A stretch of 64,000 nt of DNA from Mycolicibacterium moriokaense (GTDB lineage Bacteria > Actinomycetota > Actinomycetes > Mycobacteriales > Mycobacteriaceae). Numbering within the stretch: the stretch's first letter is position 1; each line of letters opens with the position of its first letter. This document shows positions 43,444 through 53,829 of the stretch, piece after piece. Position numbers and translations under genes: made by a program. Location: the NCBI RefSeq assembly GCF_010726085.1, contig NZ_AP022560.1:1674001-1738000 (forward strand). Reading direction: 5' to 3'. A model generated the notes under the pieces. That model was not told where the DNA came from. It saw only the letters and a program-made list of their open reading frames with translations, and did no database searches.

Positions 43444-44535
43444 ATGACTGTCGTCCTGGTCGACCCCCGGCGCCCGACCTTGATCCCGATCGACGCGATC
43501 GAGCTCCTTTCCGGCGACCTCCAATACACCGAGGAGATGCCGATCAAGGTGCCGTGGTCACTGCCCCGCGCGCGGCCGGCCTACGACGGCGACGACGCGC
43601 CCGTGCTGCTGTCCTCCGATCCGGAGCACCCCGCGGTCAGGGCGCGCCTGGCCTCCGGGGACCGGCTGATCGAGGCGTCGCGAGGCGCGGCGGGTGAGCG
43701 TTTGGTGGACGCCGTGGCCATGATGGACAAGCTGCGCACGTCAGGCCCATGGGAAAGCCAGCAGACACACGACTCGCTGCGCCGGTATCTATTGGAGGAG
43801 ACCTACGAGGTCTTCGACGCGGTCCGCAGCGGCAACGCCGACGAGTTGCGTGAGGAACTTGGAGATGTGTTGCTGCAGGTGCTTTTTCACGCACGTATCG
43901 CCGAAGATGCTCCCGAGCATCCGTTCTCTATCGACGATGTTGCCGATTCGCTCATCCGCAAGCTCGTCAACCGGGTCCCCGCGGTGCTCGCCGGCGAAGA
44001 GATCTCGCTGGAAGATCAACTCGCACAATGGGAAGAGCGCAAGGCCCAGGAAAGGTCGAGCAAGGGCGTCCGATCGGCGATGGACGATGTGCCGACCGGA
44101 CAGCCCGCCTTGGCGTTGGCGCAGAAGGTGATTGAGCGCGCGACGGCAGCAGGGCTGCCCGCCGACCTGATACCCGCGTCGATCACGTCGGTCAGCGTGG
44201 CTCCCCACGTCGACTCCGAGAACGCGCTGCGCTCGGCGGTGCTGGAGTTCATGGACGCCGTCCGGAGCACGGAGCTCGCCATCGCCGCGGCCCGACGCGG
44301 GACCGATGTGCCGGAGGAGCTCGATGTGTCGTCGCTCGGGGAGATCTCGGCCGACGAGTGGCGGGCGCACTGGCCTGCCGAATCCGACACGGTGGTCGAC
44401 ACACCGGCTGCCGACACGCCGGACGAGGATGGTCCGGAGCCCGGCACGGACGCAGGCGCTGAGGACGGCGGTGACTCAGGACCTGGGGATGGGGATGAAC
44501 CGCACGATGAAGGGGTGGTCGCCGAATCACGATGA
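43444..44535 (+). CDS. mazG: MazG nucleoside triphosphate pyrophosphohydrolase
   Basis: A 363-residue protein with one MazG domain (about residues 80-190) carrying the metal-binding ExxE...ExxD helices: LLEETYEVFDAV and LREELGDVLLQVLFH. It hydrolyses NTPs, including oxidised dCTP in mycobacteria, and so keeps the nucleotide pool clean. The N-terminal part (VVLVDPRRPTLIPIDAIELL) matches Rv1021. The C-terminal 45 residues are acidic and Gly/Asp-rich, longer than in M. tuberculosis MazG as I recall, and probably disordered. The ATG at 43444 follows GAGGGGG. Confidence 0.93.
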   Translation: MTVVLVDPRRPTLIPIDAIELLSGDLQYTEEMPIKVPWSLPRARPAYDGDDAPVLLSSDPEHPAVRARLASGDRLIEASRGAAGERLVDAVAMMDKLRTSGPWESQQTHDSLRRYLLEETYEVFDAVRSGNADELREELGDVLLQVLFHARIAEDAPEHPFSIDDVADSLIRKLVNRVPAVLAGEEISLEDQLAQWEERKAQERSSKGVRSAMDDVPTGQPALALAQKVIERATAAGLPADLIPASITSVSVAPHVDSENALRSAVLEFMDAVRSTELAIAAARRGTDVPEELDVSSLGEISADEWRAHWPAESDTVVDTPAADTPDEDGPEPGTDAGAEDGGDSGPGDGDEPHDEGVVAESR

Positions 44536-44640
44536 TCCCAGGTGACCGGGAATCGGCGTAGGAGGCGTCGGCACGTCGGCCCACAGTGTCCTGGATGCAT
44601 GGGACGATGGCTGTGACCGAGGTTGGTTCGAGGGAGTTTG

Positions 44641-46724
<2,084 letters not shown>

Positions 46725-46727
46725 CCC

Positions 46728-47438
46728 GTGCCCGAAGCGAAGCGGCCCGATCCCAAACGGCGATCCCCGACTTCTCGACCGAAGTCGGGTAAGTCCGAGG
46801 GCGCACGGGGCCGCCCGCGTGGCGCGTCGCCCGCGCGCAAGGAGCCGCGCACGACCGAGACGCGGCCTGTTGCCAAAACAAAACCTCAGGCCGAGGCGCA
46901 GGCACCCGACGAACCCAAGGACACCGCCGACTCGATCCGCAAATCCATTGCGGTGTCGGCCGAACAGCAGTCCGAGCAACGGTTCGGATCTGCGGCGCGG
47001 CGCGCCGCGATCCTGGCTGCGGTGGTGTGCGTGTTGACGCTGACGATCGCGGGGCCGGTGCGGACCTACTTCGGTCAGCGCACCGAGATGAAGCAACTGA
47101 AGGCCACCGAGGAGCAATTGCGCGCCCAGATCGCCGAATTGGAGCAGCAGAAGGTCAAGCTGCACGACCCCGTGTTCATCGCCGCGCAGGCACGGGAACG
47201 TCTCGGATTCGTGATGCCCGGGGAGATTCCATATCAGGTGCAGCTTCCCCCGGGCAGTGCGGCGCCCGTGACGCCCGGCGACGCCGAGGTGGCGACCGTC
47301 GATCCTGACCAACCCTGGTATACGGCGTTGTGGGGCACCATCGCCGACGCGCCGTACGGTGTTGCGCCGGGTGATCCGGTCGCGCCCGTGCCGGCACCCG
47401 CTCCGCCCCCGAGTAGTCCGCCCGCGCCCGGTGGTTGA
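46728..47438 (+). CDS. FtsB/DivIC-family septum formation initiator
   Basis: A 236-residue bitopic membrane protein: a long basic and Pro-rich cytoplasmic N-terminus (about 1-85), one transmembrane segment (about residues 88-110), then a coiled coil (TEMKQLKATEEQLRAQIAELEQQ) and a short extracytoplasmic region with ARERLGFVMPGEIPY, the conserved FtsB/DivIC sequence. The tail is Pro-rich. The family acts with FtsL and FtsQ in the divisome. It corresponds to Rv1024, 3 bp after the eno stop, and overlaps the next gene by 8 bp. Confidence 0.88.
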   Translation: MPEAKRPDPKRRSPTSRPKSGKSEGARGRPRGASPARKEPRTTETRPVAKTKPQAEAQAPDEPKDTADSIRKSIAVSAEQQSEQRFGSAARRAAILAAVVCVLTLTIAGPVRTYFGQRTEMKQLKATEEQLRAQIAELEQQKVKLHDPVFIAAQARERLGFVMPGEIPYQVQLPPGSAAPVTPGDAEVATVDPDQPWYTALWGTIADAPYGVAPGDPVAPVPAPAPPPSSPPAPGG

Positions 47439-47925
47439 CCCGGCGGACCTGGCGGCGGTCGCGGAGCAGCTCGGTCGTGAGCCGCGTGGTGTGCTCGAGA
47501 TCGCCTACCGATGCCCCAACGGTGAGCCCGGGGTGGTGAAGACGGCACCGAAACTGCCTGACGGCACACCGTTTCCGACGCTGTACTACCTGACTCACCC
47601 CACGCTGACCGCGGCGGCGAGTCGCTTGGAGTCGTCGGGCATGATGCGGGACATGACCGAGCGTCTTCAGCACGATCCGGATCTGGCCGCCGCCTATCGT
47701 CGGGCGCATGAGTCCTACCTCGCCGAGCGTGACGCGATAGAGCCCTTGGGGACAACGTTTTCCGGTGGTGGTATGCCGGACCGGGTGAAGTGCCTGCATG
47801 TGCTGATCGCGCATTCGCTCGCCAAGGGGCCTGGCGTCAACCCGTTGGGTGACGAGGCGCTGGCAGTGCTGGCCGCTGAGCCGGCGATGGCGGACATTCT
47901 GGACCGGGAGACGTGGAGCGCATGA
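47431..47925 (+). CDS. DUF501 protein
   Basis: A 164-residue cytoplasmic protein of the DUF501 family, found downstream of divIC and upstream of ppx in actinobacteria (Rv1025). Conserved features are CPNGEPGVVKTAP, FPTLYYLTHP, a helical centre, and MPDRVKCLHVLIAHSLAKGPGVNPLGDEA, whose Lys, His and Cys residues could form an active site or metal site. No activity is established to my knowledge. It starts with GTG inside the end of the previous gene and its stop overlaps the next ATG (ATGA). Confidence 0.85.
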   Translation: MVDPADLAAVAEQLGREPRGVLEIAYRCPNGEPGVVKTAPKLPDGTPFPTLYYLTHPTLTAAASRLESSGMMRDMTERLQHDPDLAAAYRRAHESYLAERDAIEPLGTTFSGGGMPDRVKCLHVLIAHSLAKGPGVNPLGDEALAVLAAEPAMADILDRETWSA

Positions 47926-48860
47926 GCAGGGTCGGCGCGATTGACTGCGGTACCAACTCGATTCGGTTGCTGATCGCCGACATCGATGACGGCAAGATAT
48001 CCGACGTGCATCGCGAGATGCGCATCGTCCGGTTGGGGCAGGGGGTCGACGCGACGGGGCAGTTCGCTTCCGACGCGCTGGCTCGGACCAAGGCGGCGCT
48101 GGCCGACTATGTCGAGTTGATGCGCAGACACGAGGTGTCGAAGGTGCGGATGGTCGCCACCTCCGCGACGCGCGACGCATCCAATCGCGACGTGTTCTTC
48201 GCGATGACCGCTGAGGTGCTCGGGGCCGTCGTGCCCGGCGCGGTGGCCGAGGTGATCACCGGCACCGAGGAAGCCGAACTGTCGTTCCGCGGGGCGGTCA
48301 ACGAATTGGACGCCGCGACAGGTCCTTTCGTTGTTGTCGACCTGGGCGGCGGGTCGACGGAGGTGGTGCTCGGTGTACGCGACGTGGAGGCCAGCTACTC
48401 CGCCGATATCGGGTGCGTGCGGCTGACGGAACGCTGCCTGCATTCCGACCCGCCGACCGCCGTCGAGATCGCTGCGGCGCGCGAGGTTGTCCGCGACGGG
48501 CTCGGCGAGGCGTTTCGCGTCGTACCCGTCGAACGTGCGCGCACCTGGGTCGGCGTCGCCGGCACCATGACGACGGTCTCGGCGCTGGCGCACAAGATGA
48601 CGACCTACGACTCCGAGGCGATCCATTTGTCCCGGGTGCCCTTCGGCGACCTGCTGCCTGTCTGCGATGAGCTGATCGCGATGACGCGTGCGCAGCGCGC
48701 GGTGCTGGGGCCGATGCACGAGGGTCGGGTGGACGTGATCGGTGGGGGCGCGATCATCGTCGAGGAGTTGGCGTATGCGCTGGGGCAGCGGGCCGGCATC
48801 GACGAGTTGGTGGTCAGCGAGCACGACATCCTCGACGGTATCGCCCTGTCGATCGCCTAG
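47922..48860 (+). CDS. Exopolyphosphatase / GppA-family phosphatase
   Basis: A 312-residue protein of the ASKHA fold. Motifs are GAIDCGTNSIRLLI (phosphate 1) at residue 4 and VVVDLGGGSTEVVLG (phosphate 2) near residue 135, with GTEEAELSFRG between. The family hydrolyses polyphosphate and/or pppGpp; this single-domain actinobacterial form corresponds to Rv1026 (Ppx2). It is the last gene of the eno-divIC-DUF501-ppx series, all overlapping or nearly so. A family B palindrome follows 7 bp after the stop. Confidence 0.92.
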   Translation: MSRVGAIDCGTNSIRLLIADIDDGKISDVHREMRIVRLGQGVDATGQFASDALARTKAALADYVELMRRHEVSKVRMVATSATRDASNRDVFFAMTAEVLGAVVPGAVAEVITGTEEAELSFRGAVNELDAATGPFVVVDLGGGSTEVVLGVRDVEASYSADIGCVRLTERCLHSDPPTAVEIAAAREVVRDGLGEAFRVVPVERARTWVGVAGTMTTVSALAHKMTTYDSEAIHLSRVPFGDLLPVCDELIAMTRAQRAVLGPMHEGRVDVIGGGAIIVEELAYALGQRAGIDELVVSEHDILDGIALSIA

Positions 48861-48867
48861 TTTGTTG

Positions 48868-48918
48868 CGATTTCGGCGTGTCTGGTCACGCTGAGCGGTA
48901 CCCAGCACGCCGAAATCG
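48868..48918. terminator. Stem-loop after ppx (palindrome family B)
   Basis: Arms 48868-48880 and 48906-48918 (CGATTTCGGCGTG) pair perfectly. The loop contains the reverse complement of the loop of the copy at 38736, so this copy lies in opposite orientation. Confidence 0.65.
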
Positions 48919-48946
48919 AGAGGGAACGTCGTGCGTTGAACGAGGT

Positions 48947-49198
48947 GTGAACGACTCAACGACGGGTCGCGGCGTCGGCGCGACCGAACGGCGGCTCATC
49001 GAGCAGCTGGTAGACCGACTCGTCGATCGGTTTCCGGGGCTCGACCCGGTGACGGTGCGGTGGGTCGTCGGGGAGATCCACGCCCGCTATGACGGTCGGC
49101 CGGTGCGCGAGTACATCCCGCTGTTCGTCGAACGTCACGCTTTCGCCGAGCTCGAGCGGTTGTCGGCGACGGCGGAAACCCGGGCAGCGACCGCCTAA
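48947..49198 (+). CDS. Small DUF3562-like protein (three-helix bundle)
   Basis: An 83-residue protein, predicted all-helical: RRLIEQLVDRLVDRFP, DPVTVRWVVGEIHARYDG and REYIPLFVERHAFAELERL. Such short proteins are common in mycobacteria and resemble the DUF3562 family, described as a three-helix bundle dimerisation domain; the role is unknown. It lies between two family B palindromes (48868-48918 and 49204-49256). The GTG start has GAGG only two bases before it, so initiation may be weak or misplaced by a few codons. Confidence 0.65.
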   Translation: MNDSTTGRGVGATERRLIEQLVDRLVDRFPGLDPVTVRWVVGEIHARYDGRPVREYIPLFVERHAFAELERLSATAETRAATA

Positions 49199-49203
49199 CC
49201 CCA

Positions 49204-49256
49204 GCGATTTGGGCGTGCTTAGTGACGCTGAGCGTGACTAAGCACGCCCAAATCGC
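49204..49256. terminator. Stem-loop between convergent genes (palindrome family B)
   Basis: Arms 49204-49223 and 49237-49256 pair perfectly over 20 bp (GCGATTTGGGCGTGCTTAGT), with further ACGCT/AGCGT pairing inside. It begins 6 bp after one stop and ends 10 bp before the facing one, and probably terminates both transcripts. Confidence 0.75.
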
Positions 49257-49266
49257 AAAAGATCGG

Positions 49267-50442
49267 TCATCGCATCGCCGCCAACCGCGCGTCGAGGGTG
49301 GCGTGGAAGTGCCCAATCGCGCTCTCGTGCGTGCCGAACTCGACGAACTCATTGGCCCCGGCGTGCAGTCCGCGCTGCACGCCCTCCGACATCTCGTTGT
49401 CCTCCGCCCCGCCCTCGTTGAGCAGATTGCGTGCGCCCCCAGCCGATTCGCGATCCGCAGCGAGCCTTTCGGCCACCTCGCGCTTGACCATCGCATAGAT
49501 CGTGACGGTGGTGTGCTCGATGTCGATCGGATCGATTGTGATCGTCAGGACCTGGTTCGGGAACGTCGCGACCATGACATTCGGGAACAGGTGATATACG
49601 TAGGTCACCCGGTGATCCACCGACCATGACGATTCCGGCCGGTCACGCAGGCGTTCGATGTTCTGGTACGGGAACGTGATCCGGCTGTTGGGGCCGAATC
49701 TCTCGACGACGTTGAGGTCGTCGTACTGCAGCGGATAGAACGTGTCCTTGTGCGTCGTGCGGATGTGGTAGCCCTCCAGGAACTGCTCGACGAGCACCTT
49801 CCAGTTCATCGCCCGCAAGGCGGGCCGCGCCGCGAACAGCTGCGTCGCCGGCATCAACTTGTCCCGCCATGGACTGCCGTCGGTCAGCGCTGACATCGCG
49901 GCGTCCGCACCTGGGCCCGGCGATCCCAGCGGGTCGATGACGATCAACCCGTCGACTTCTCGGCTCTGCACCTCAACCAGTCCGCGCGTCGCCATGTCCA
50001 GGTCGGGGAACGCGTCAGCGTGCGGAACGTGTGACAGCACACCGTCGAGGCGATAGGTCCAGCCGTGATAGCGACACACCAACGCCTGCGCACAGCCCGG
50101 GCCTTCGACGAGCGCCATTCCGCGGTGCCGGCAGGCGTTGCGGAACACCCGCGCCTTGCCGTCGCGGCCGCGCACCGCGAACAGCGGCACCCCGAAACTG
50201 ACCCGTTCGACGTGGTCGCCCGCCTTGGGCAGTGCCGCCGACGGGAGGTAGACGCTCGGATAGGAGCGCAGCAACTCGAGCTCATCAGCGAATCGCGTTG
50301 GATTGAAATAGTTTTCGACCGGCTCCCGCCACGCGGCGCCGACGTCGGTCGTGCCGGCGTCGATGTGCGCCAGAATGCGGCGGGCGATATCTCGATCATC
50401 CGCCAGCTCATGAGCTACCGACGCCTCTGTCGGAGTGACCAT
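49267..50442 (-). CDS. Rieske-type ring-hydroxylating oxygenase alpha subunit
   Basis: A 391-residue protein. The Rieske [2Fe-2S] ligands are in CRHRGMALVEGPG and CRYHGWTY (CxH, then CxxH) near residues 108-128. The mononuclear iron site has EGYHIRTTHKDTFYP near residue 230. It should hydroxylate or demethylate an aromatic or cyclic substrate using electrons from a reductase; no reductase or small beta subunit gene is adjacent. The start lies 8 nt behind a strong promoter with a 19-bp inverted repeat between the -35 and -10, so it is likely inducible. Confidence 0.88.
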   Translation of the reverse strand: MVTPTEASVAHELADDRDIARRILAHIDAGTTDVGAAWREPVENYFNPTRFADELELLRSYPSVYLPSAALPKAGDHVERVSFGVPLFAVRGRDGKARVFRNACRHRGMALVEGPGCAQALVCRYHGWTYRLDGVLSHVPHADAFPDLDMATRGLVEVQSREVDGLIVIDPLGSPGPGADAAMSALTDGSPWRDKLMPATQLFAARPALRAMNWKVLVEQFLEGYHIRTTHKDTFYPLQYDDLNVVERFGPNSRITFPYQNIERLRDRPESSWSVDHRVTYVYHLFPNVMVATFPNQVLTITIDPIDIEHTTVTIYAMVKREVAERLAADRESAGGARNLLNEGGAEDNEMSEGVQRGLHAGANEFVEFGTHESAIGHFHATLDARLAAMR

Positions 50443-50450
50443 GCTTCGGA

Positions 50451-50479
50451 AGTATCACACTTGAAACGCTACGTGTCAA
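50451..50479 (-). promoter_or_regulatory. Consensus promoter with operator for the Rieske oxygenase gene
   Basis: On the minus strand TTGACA (50479 to 50474), a 17-bp spacer and GATACT (50456 to 50451) lie 8 nt before the ATG. An inverted repeat at 50461-50479 with ends TTGA...TCAA and inner ACG...CGT (TTGAxACGxxxCGTxTCAA) overlaps the -35 and the spacer, so a repressor bound there would block RNA polymerase. Confidence 0.7.
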
Positions 50480-50542
50480 CGAAATCGTGAGATAGCATCA
50501 TGGAACTCTGGGGCGTCCATCATCGGCACGACGAGGAGAGAC

Positions 50543-51571
50543 ATGGCAACGGATTCGCCAATGCAACTGGGAATGGTCGGCCTCGGCCGTATGGGCGCCA
50601 ACCTGGTGCGGCGCCTCATGCGCGACGGGCATCGCTGCGTCGTCTACGACATGAACTCCGACGCGGTGTCCGCTCTCGCGGGCGAGGGCGCGACCGGGGC
50701 GGACTCGTTGAGGGATTTCGTGCAGAAGCTCGAGAAGCCCCGCGCCGTGTGGTTGATGCTGCCCGCCGCGGTGGTCGACTCGACGCTGGAACAGCTGATC
50801 GATCTGTTGGAACCGGGCGACACGGTGATCGACGGCGGAAACTCGTACTACCGCGACGACATCACCCGCGCCAAGAGTCTGCTGACGAAGAACATCCATT
50901 ACGTGGACTGCGGCACCAGCGGTGGCGTATGGGGACTCGAGCGCGGTTACAGCCTGATGATCGGCGGCGAGACGGAGATCGTGCAGCGCCTCGACCCGAT
51001 CTTCAAGACGATCGCCCCGGGAAGCGGTTGTGCCGAACCCACACCCAACCGGACGCGCACCGACGGCACGGCCCAGGACGGCTATCTGCACTGCGGGCCA
51101 AGCGGCGCAGGGCATTTCGTGAAGATGGTGCACAACGGCGTGGAGTACGGGATGATGGCCGCCATCGCCGAGGGCCTCAGCATCATCAAACACGCCGACG
51201 CCGGCAAGGTGACCCGCACCGTCGACGCCGAGACCACCCCGCTGCGCGATCCGTGGGCCTACGAGTACACCATCGACGTGGCCGAGGTCGCCGAAGTCTG
51301 GCGCCGCGGATCGGTGGTGTCGTCGTGGCTGGTCGACCTCATCGCCGACGCGCTGGCGCGCTCGCCGGAGCTCGACGACTTCAGCGGTCGGGTGTCGGAC
51401 TCCGGGGAGGGACGCTGGACGGTGTTGGCGGCCGTGGACGAGGGCGTTCCCGCGCCGGTGATCACGACGTCATTGTTCGAGCGGTTCGAATCCCGAGAGC
51501 TGGGTGAGTTCACCGCCAAGGTCCTGTCCGCCATGCGCAGCGAATTCGGCGGCCACGCCGAGAAGAAGTAG
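50543..51571 (+). CDS. gnd: 6-phosphogluconate dehydrogenase, decarboxylating (short type)
   Basis: A 342-residue enzyme of the short GndA/YqeC type. The NAD(P)-binding motif is GMVGLGRMGANLVRRL at residue 10; GGNSYYRDD near 97, CGTSGGVWGLERG and KMVHNGVEYGMM carry the substrate and catalytic lysine residues. It oxidises 6-phosphogluconate to ribulose-5-phosphate. It is followed 5 bp later by zwf, the preceding step. In M. tuberculosis similar genes are Rv1121 (zwf1) and Rv1122 (gnd2) in another place. GAGGAGAG precedes the ATG. Confidence 0.92.
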   Translation: MATDSPMQLGMVGLGRMGANLVRRLMRDGHRCVVYDMNSDAVSALAGEGATGADSLRDFVQKLEKPRAVWLMLPAAVVDSTLEQLIDLLEPGDTVIDGGNSYYRDDITRAKSLLTKNIHYVDCGTSGGVWGLERGYSLMIGGETEIVQRLDPIFKTIAPGSGCAEPTPNRTRTDGTAQDGYLHCGPSGAGHFVKMVHNGVEYGMMAAIAEGLSIIKHADAGKVTRTVDAETTPLRDPWAYEYTIDVAEVAEVWRRGSVVSSWLVDLIADALARSPELDDFSGRVSDSGEGRWTVLAAVDEGVPAPVITTSLFERFESRELGEFTAKVLSAMRSEFGGHAEKK

Positions 51572-51576
51572 GCGCC

Positions 51577-52968
51577 ATGACGACACCGGCGACCACACCC
51601 GCGGATGTGCTGGTGATCTTCGGCATCACCGGAGATCTCGCCAGGAAGATGACGTTCCGTTCGCTGTACCGGCTCGAACGCCGCAAGCAACTGGACTGCC
51701 CGATCGTCGGCGTCGCGCTCGACGACTGGTCGGTGGCAACCCTGCGTGACCGTGCCCGCGAGGCGATCGAGGCCGGCGGCGAGACCCTCGACGAGGACGT
51801 GTTCGCGCGGTTCGCAAAGCGCCTGTCGATGGTGTCCGGCGACTTCGCTGACGCGAAAACCTATGAGCGCGTGGCCAAGGCGATCGAGGGCAAGCACACC
51901 CCCGTCTTCTATCTCGAGATACCGCCGTCGCTGTTCGGCCGCGTCGTCGAGGGGCTGGCGAACGCCAACCTCACCTCGCGCGCCCGGGTCGTGGTGGAGA
52001 AGCCCTTCGGCCATGACCTGGAGTCGGCGCGAGCGCTCAATGCGCAGTTGAGCGCCGTACTGGAGGAGTGGCAGATCTTCCGCATCGACCACTTCCTCGG
52101 TAAGGAACCGGCGATGGACATCATGTTCCTGCGGTTCGCCAACTCGGTGTTCGAGCCGCTGTGGAACCGCGACCGGATCCAGTGCGTACAGCTCACGATG
52201 GCCGAGAACTTCGGCGTGGAGGACCGCGGCAGTTTCTACGACCCGGTGGGCGCGCTGCGCGATGTCGTGCAGAACCACCTGTTGCAGCTGATCGGGCTGT
52301 TCGCCGCCGAGCCCCCGAGCGTCGCCGACGCCGACGGGTTGCGCGACAAACGCGTTGAGGTGTTTCGCGCGATTCCGTCGATCGATCCCGCGCACTACGT
52401 GCGTGGGCAGTACGACGGATATCGCTCCGTCAAGGGTGTGGCGCCCGACTCGCAGACCGAGACGTTCGCCGCGTTGCGGCTCGAGATCGACAACTGGCGT
52501 TGGGCCGGTGTGCCCTTCTTCATCCGCGCCGGCAAGGCACTTCCGGTGCGGGCCACCGAGATCCGGGTCATCTTCAAGCGCCCACCGAAGCTGGCCATCA
52601 CCTCGCAGACCCACGATCCCAACGAACTCGTGCTGGGCATCGACCCCAGGCCGGGCACCGACATGATCATTCAAGCCAAGGAACCGGGCGCCAATCGCAC
52701 ACGCTCTGTTGACTTGTCGCTGATCTTCGCCAAGGAACTGGGGGAGGCGCCCGAACCCTACGAGCGGCTGTTGAGCGACGCGATGCGCGGCGACTCCACC
52801 CAGTTCGCGCGTGAGGACGGCGTCGAAGAGACGTGGCGCATCGTGCAGCCGCTGCTCGACAACCCGCCACCGGTCCAGCCGTATGCGGTGGGATCGTGGG
52901 GCCCGGCGGATGCAGCCAAACTCTGTGCCGGACAGCCAGGTTGGCGTGAGCCCTGGTTAGGGGGGTAG
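51577..52968 (+). CDS. zwf: Glucose-6-phosphate 1-dehydrogenase
   Basis: A 463-residue enzyme that oxidises glucose-6-phosphate to 6-phosphogluconolactone, entering the pentose phosphate pathway. Motifs are the nucleotide-binding FGITGDLARKM, EKPFGHDLESARALN, and the active-site RIDHFLGKE with its catalytic histidine. Coupled with gnd it produces NADPH. No opcA or lactonase gene follows, unlike the main mycobacterial zwf locus, so this is probably the second copy. The stop is immediately followed by the GTG of the PaaX-like gene. Confidence 0.93.
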   Translation: MTTPATTPADVLVIFGITGDLARKMTFRSLYRLERRKQLDCPIVGVALDDWSVATLRDRAREAIEAGGETLDEDVFARFAKRLSMVSGDFADAKTYERVAKAIEGKHTPVFYLEIPPSLFGRVVEGLANANLTSRARVVVEKPFGHDLESARALNAQLSAVLEEWQIFRIDHFLGKEPAMDIMFLRFANSVFEPLWNRDRIQCVQLTMAENFGVEDRGSFYDPVGALRDVVQNHLLQLIGLFAAEPPSVADADGLRDKRVEVFRAIPSIDPAHYVRGQYDGYRSVKGVAPDSQTETFAALRLEIDNWRWAGVPFFIRAGKALPVRATEIRVIFKRPPKLAITSQTHDPNELVLGIDPRPGTDMIIQAKEPGANRTRSVDLSLIFAKELGEAPEPYERLLSDAMRGDSTQFAREDGVEETWRIVQPLLDNPPPVQPYAVGSWGPADAAKLCAGQPGWREPWLGG

Positions 52969-53790
52969 GTGCCGACAGCGTCCCGCGCCCGCGTCGCCGA
53001 CCTGATCGGCGATCGCACCCTGAGCGCACGCTCGGTCCTCGCGACGGCCTTGCTGGGTGCCGACGAGCCGCACCTCACGGTGGGTGAACTCGTCGCAGTC
53101 GCTTCACTGTTCGGAATCAGCGACGGGGCCACCCGCACGTGCCTGTGGCGCATGGTGTCCAACGGTGAGCTGACCGGCGACGACGGCGTCTATGCACTGG
53201 CCGGGCCGCTGCTGGAACGGCGGGAACGCGTCGACGAGGCCGCCCGGTTCGACGACACGGCGTTGCCATGGGACGGCACATGGGAATTGGCGGTCGTCTC
53301 GCTGGAGCGCCGGTCCGCGGCCGAACGGCTCGCGCTGCGCAAGGCCGCGACGGGACTGCATCTTGCGGAGCTGCGCGAAGGTGTCTGGATACGTCCGGAC
53401 AACCTGGACCCCGACCGCCTGCCGACGCTGCGAGCGGTGTTGGACCGCCAGTGTGTGCACTTCCACGGCGCGGCCACCGACGTGCCCGTCGAGGTGGTGA
53501 GATCGCTTTTCAACCTTGCCGATTGGGCAGCCGATGCTCGACGGCTCACCGACGCCATGCTCGACGAATTACACGTCCATGCGGTCGACACCGACGACTT
53601 CAAATATCTGTTCGGGCTTTCGATTACCGTCGTGCGGCGTCTTCAGCTCGACCCGCTGCTACCCGTCGAACTCGAACCCGACGACTGGCCGGGCCACGAT
53701 CTGCGCAGCACCTACCGCCAGTTCGACGAGGCGTTCAAACGCCAACTGGCGACGCGCCGAGCAGACGTGAACTCCCCTAATTTCCGTTGA
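52969..53790 (+). CDS. PaaX-family transcriptional regulator
   Basis: A 273-residue GntR-related regulator of the PaaX family: an N-terminal winged helix (about residues 10-75, TVGELVAVASLFGISDGATRTCLWRMVSNGEL), then the PaaX central domain with WELAVVSLERRS and the C-terminal helical domain. PaaX represses phenylacetate genes in other bacteria; here the target is unknown. Its start follows the zwf stop with no spacer. The last residues and the stop lie in the left arm of a family A palindrome (53757 on), so the repeat has supplied the C-terminus. Confidence 0.85.
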   Translation: MPTASRARVADLIGDRTLSARSVLATALLGADEPHLTVGELVAVASLFGISDGATRTCLWRMVSNGELTGDDGVYALAGPLLERRERVDEAARFDDTALPWDGTWELAVVSLERRSAAERLALRKAATGLHLAELREGVWIRPDNLDPDRLPTLRAVLDRQCVHFHGAATDVPVEVVRSLFNLADWAADARRLTDAMLDELHVHAVDTDDFKYLFGLSITVVRRLQLDPLLPVELEPDDWPGHDLRSTYRQFDEAFKRQLATRRADVNSPNFR

Positions 53791-53817
53791 ATTTGGGGGG
53801 TTTCGCGTCTGCTCGGC
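53757..53817. terminator. Stem-loop between convergent paaX-like and prpE (palindrome family A)
   Basis: The arms at about 53757-53778 and 53796-53817 share GAGCAGACG/CGTCTGCTC and pair with few mismatches. The left arm encodes the last ten residues of the PaaX-like protein. It lies 13 bp from the prpE stop. Confidence 0.7.
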
Positions 53818-53829
53818 AACAGAGGTAAG

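Noticed and set aside
42612..43547. Long minus-strand frames across the repeat gene (repeating GTFTSGTFTL or RHIHTRNIHI)
   Set aside because: They are antisense to the repeat; the plus-strand frame has a ribosome binding site, a signal peptide and a terminator.
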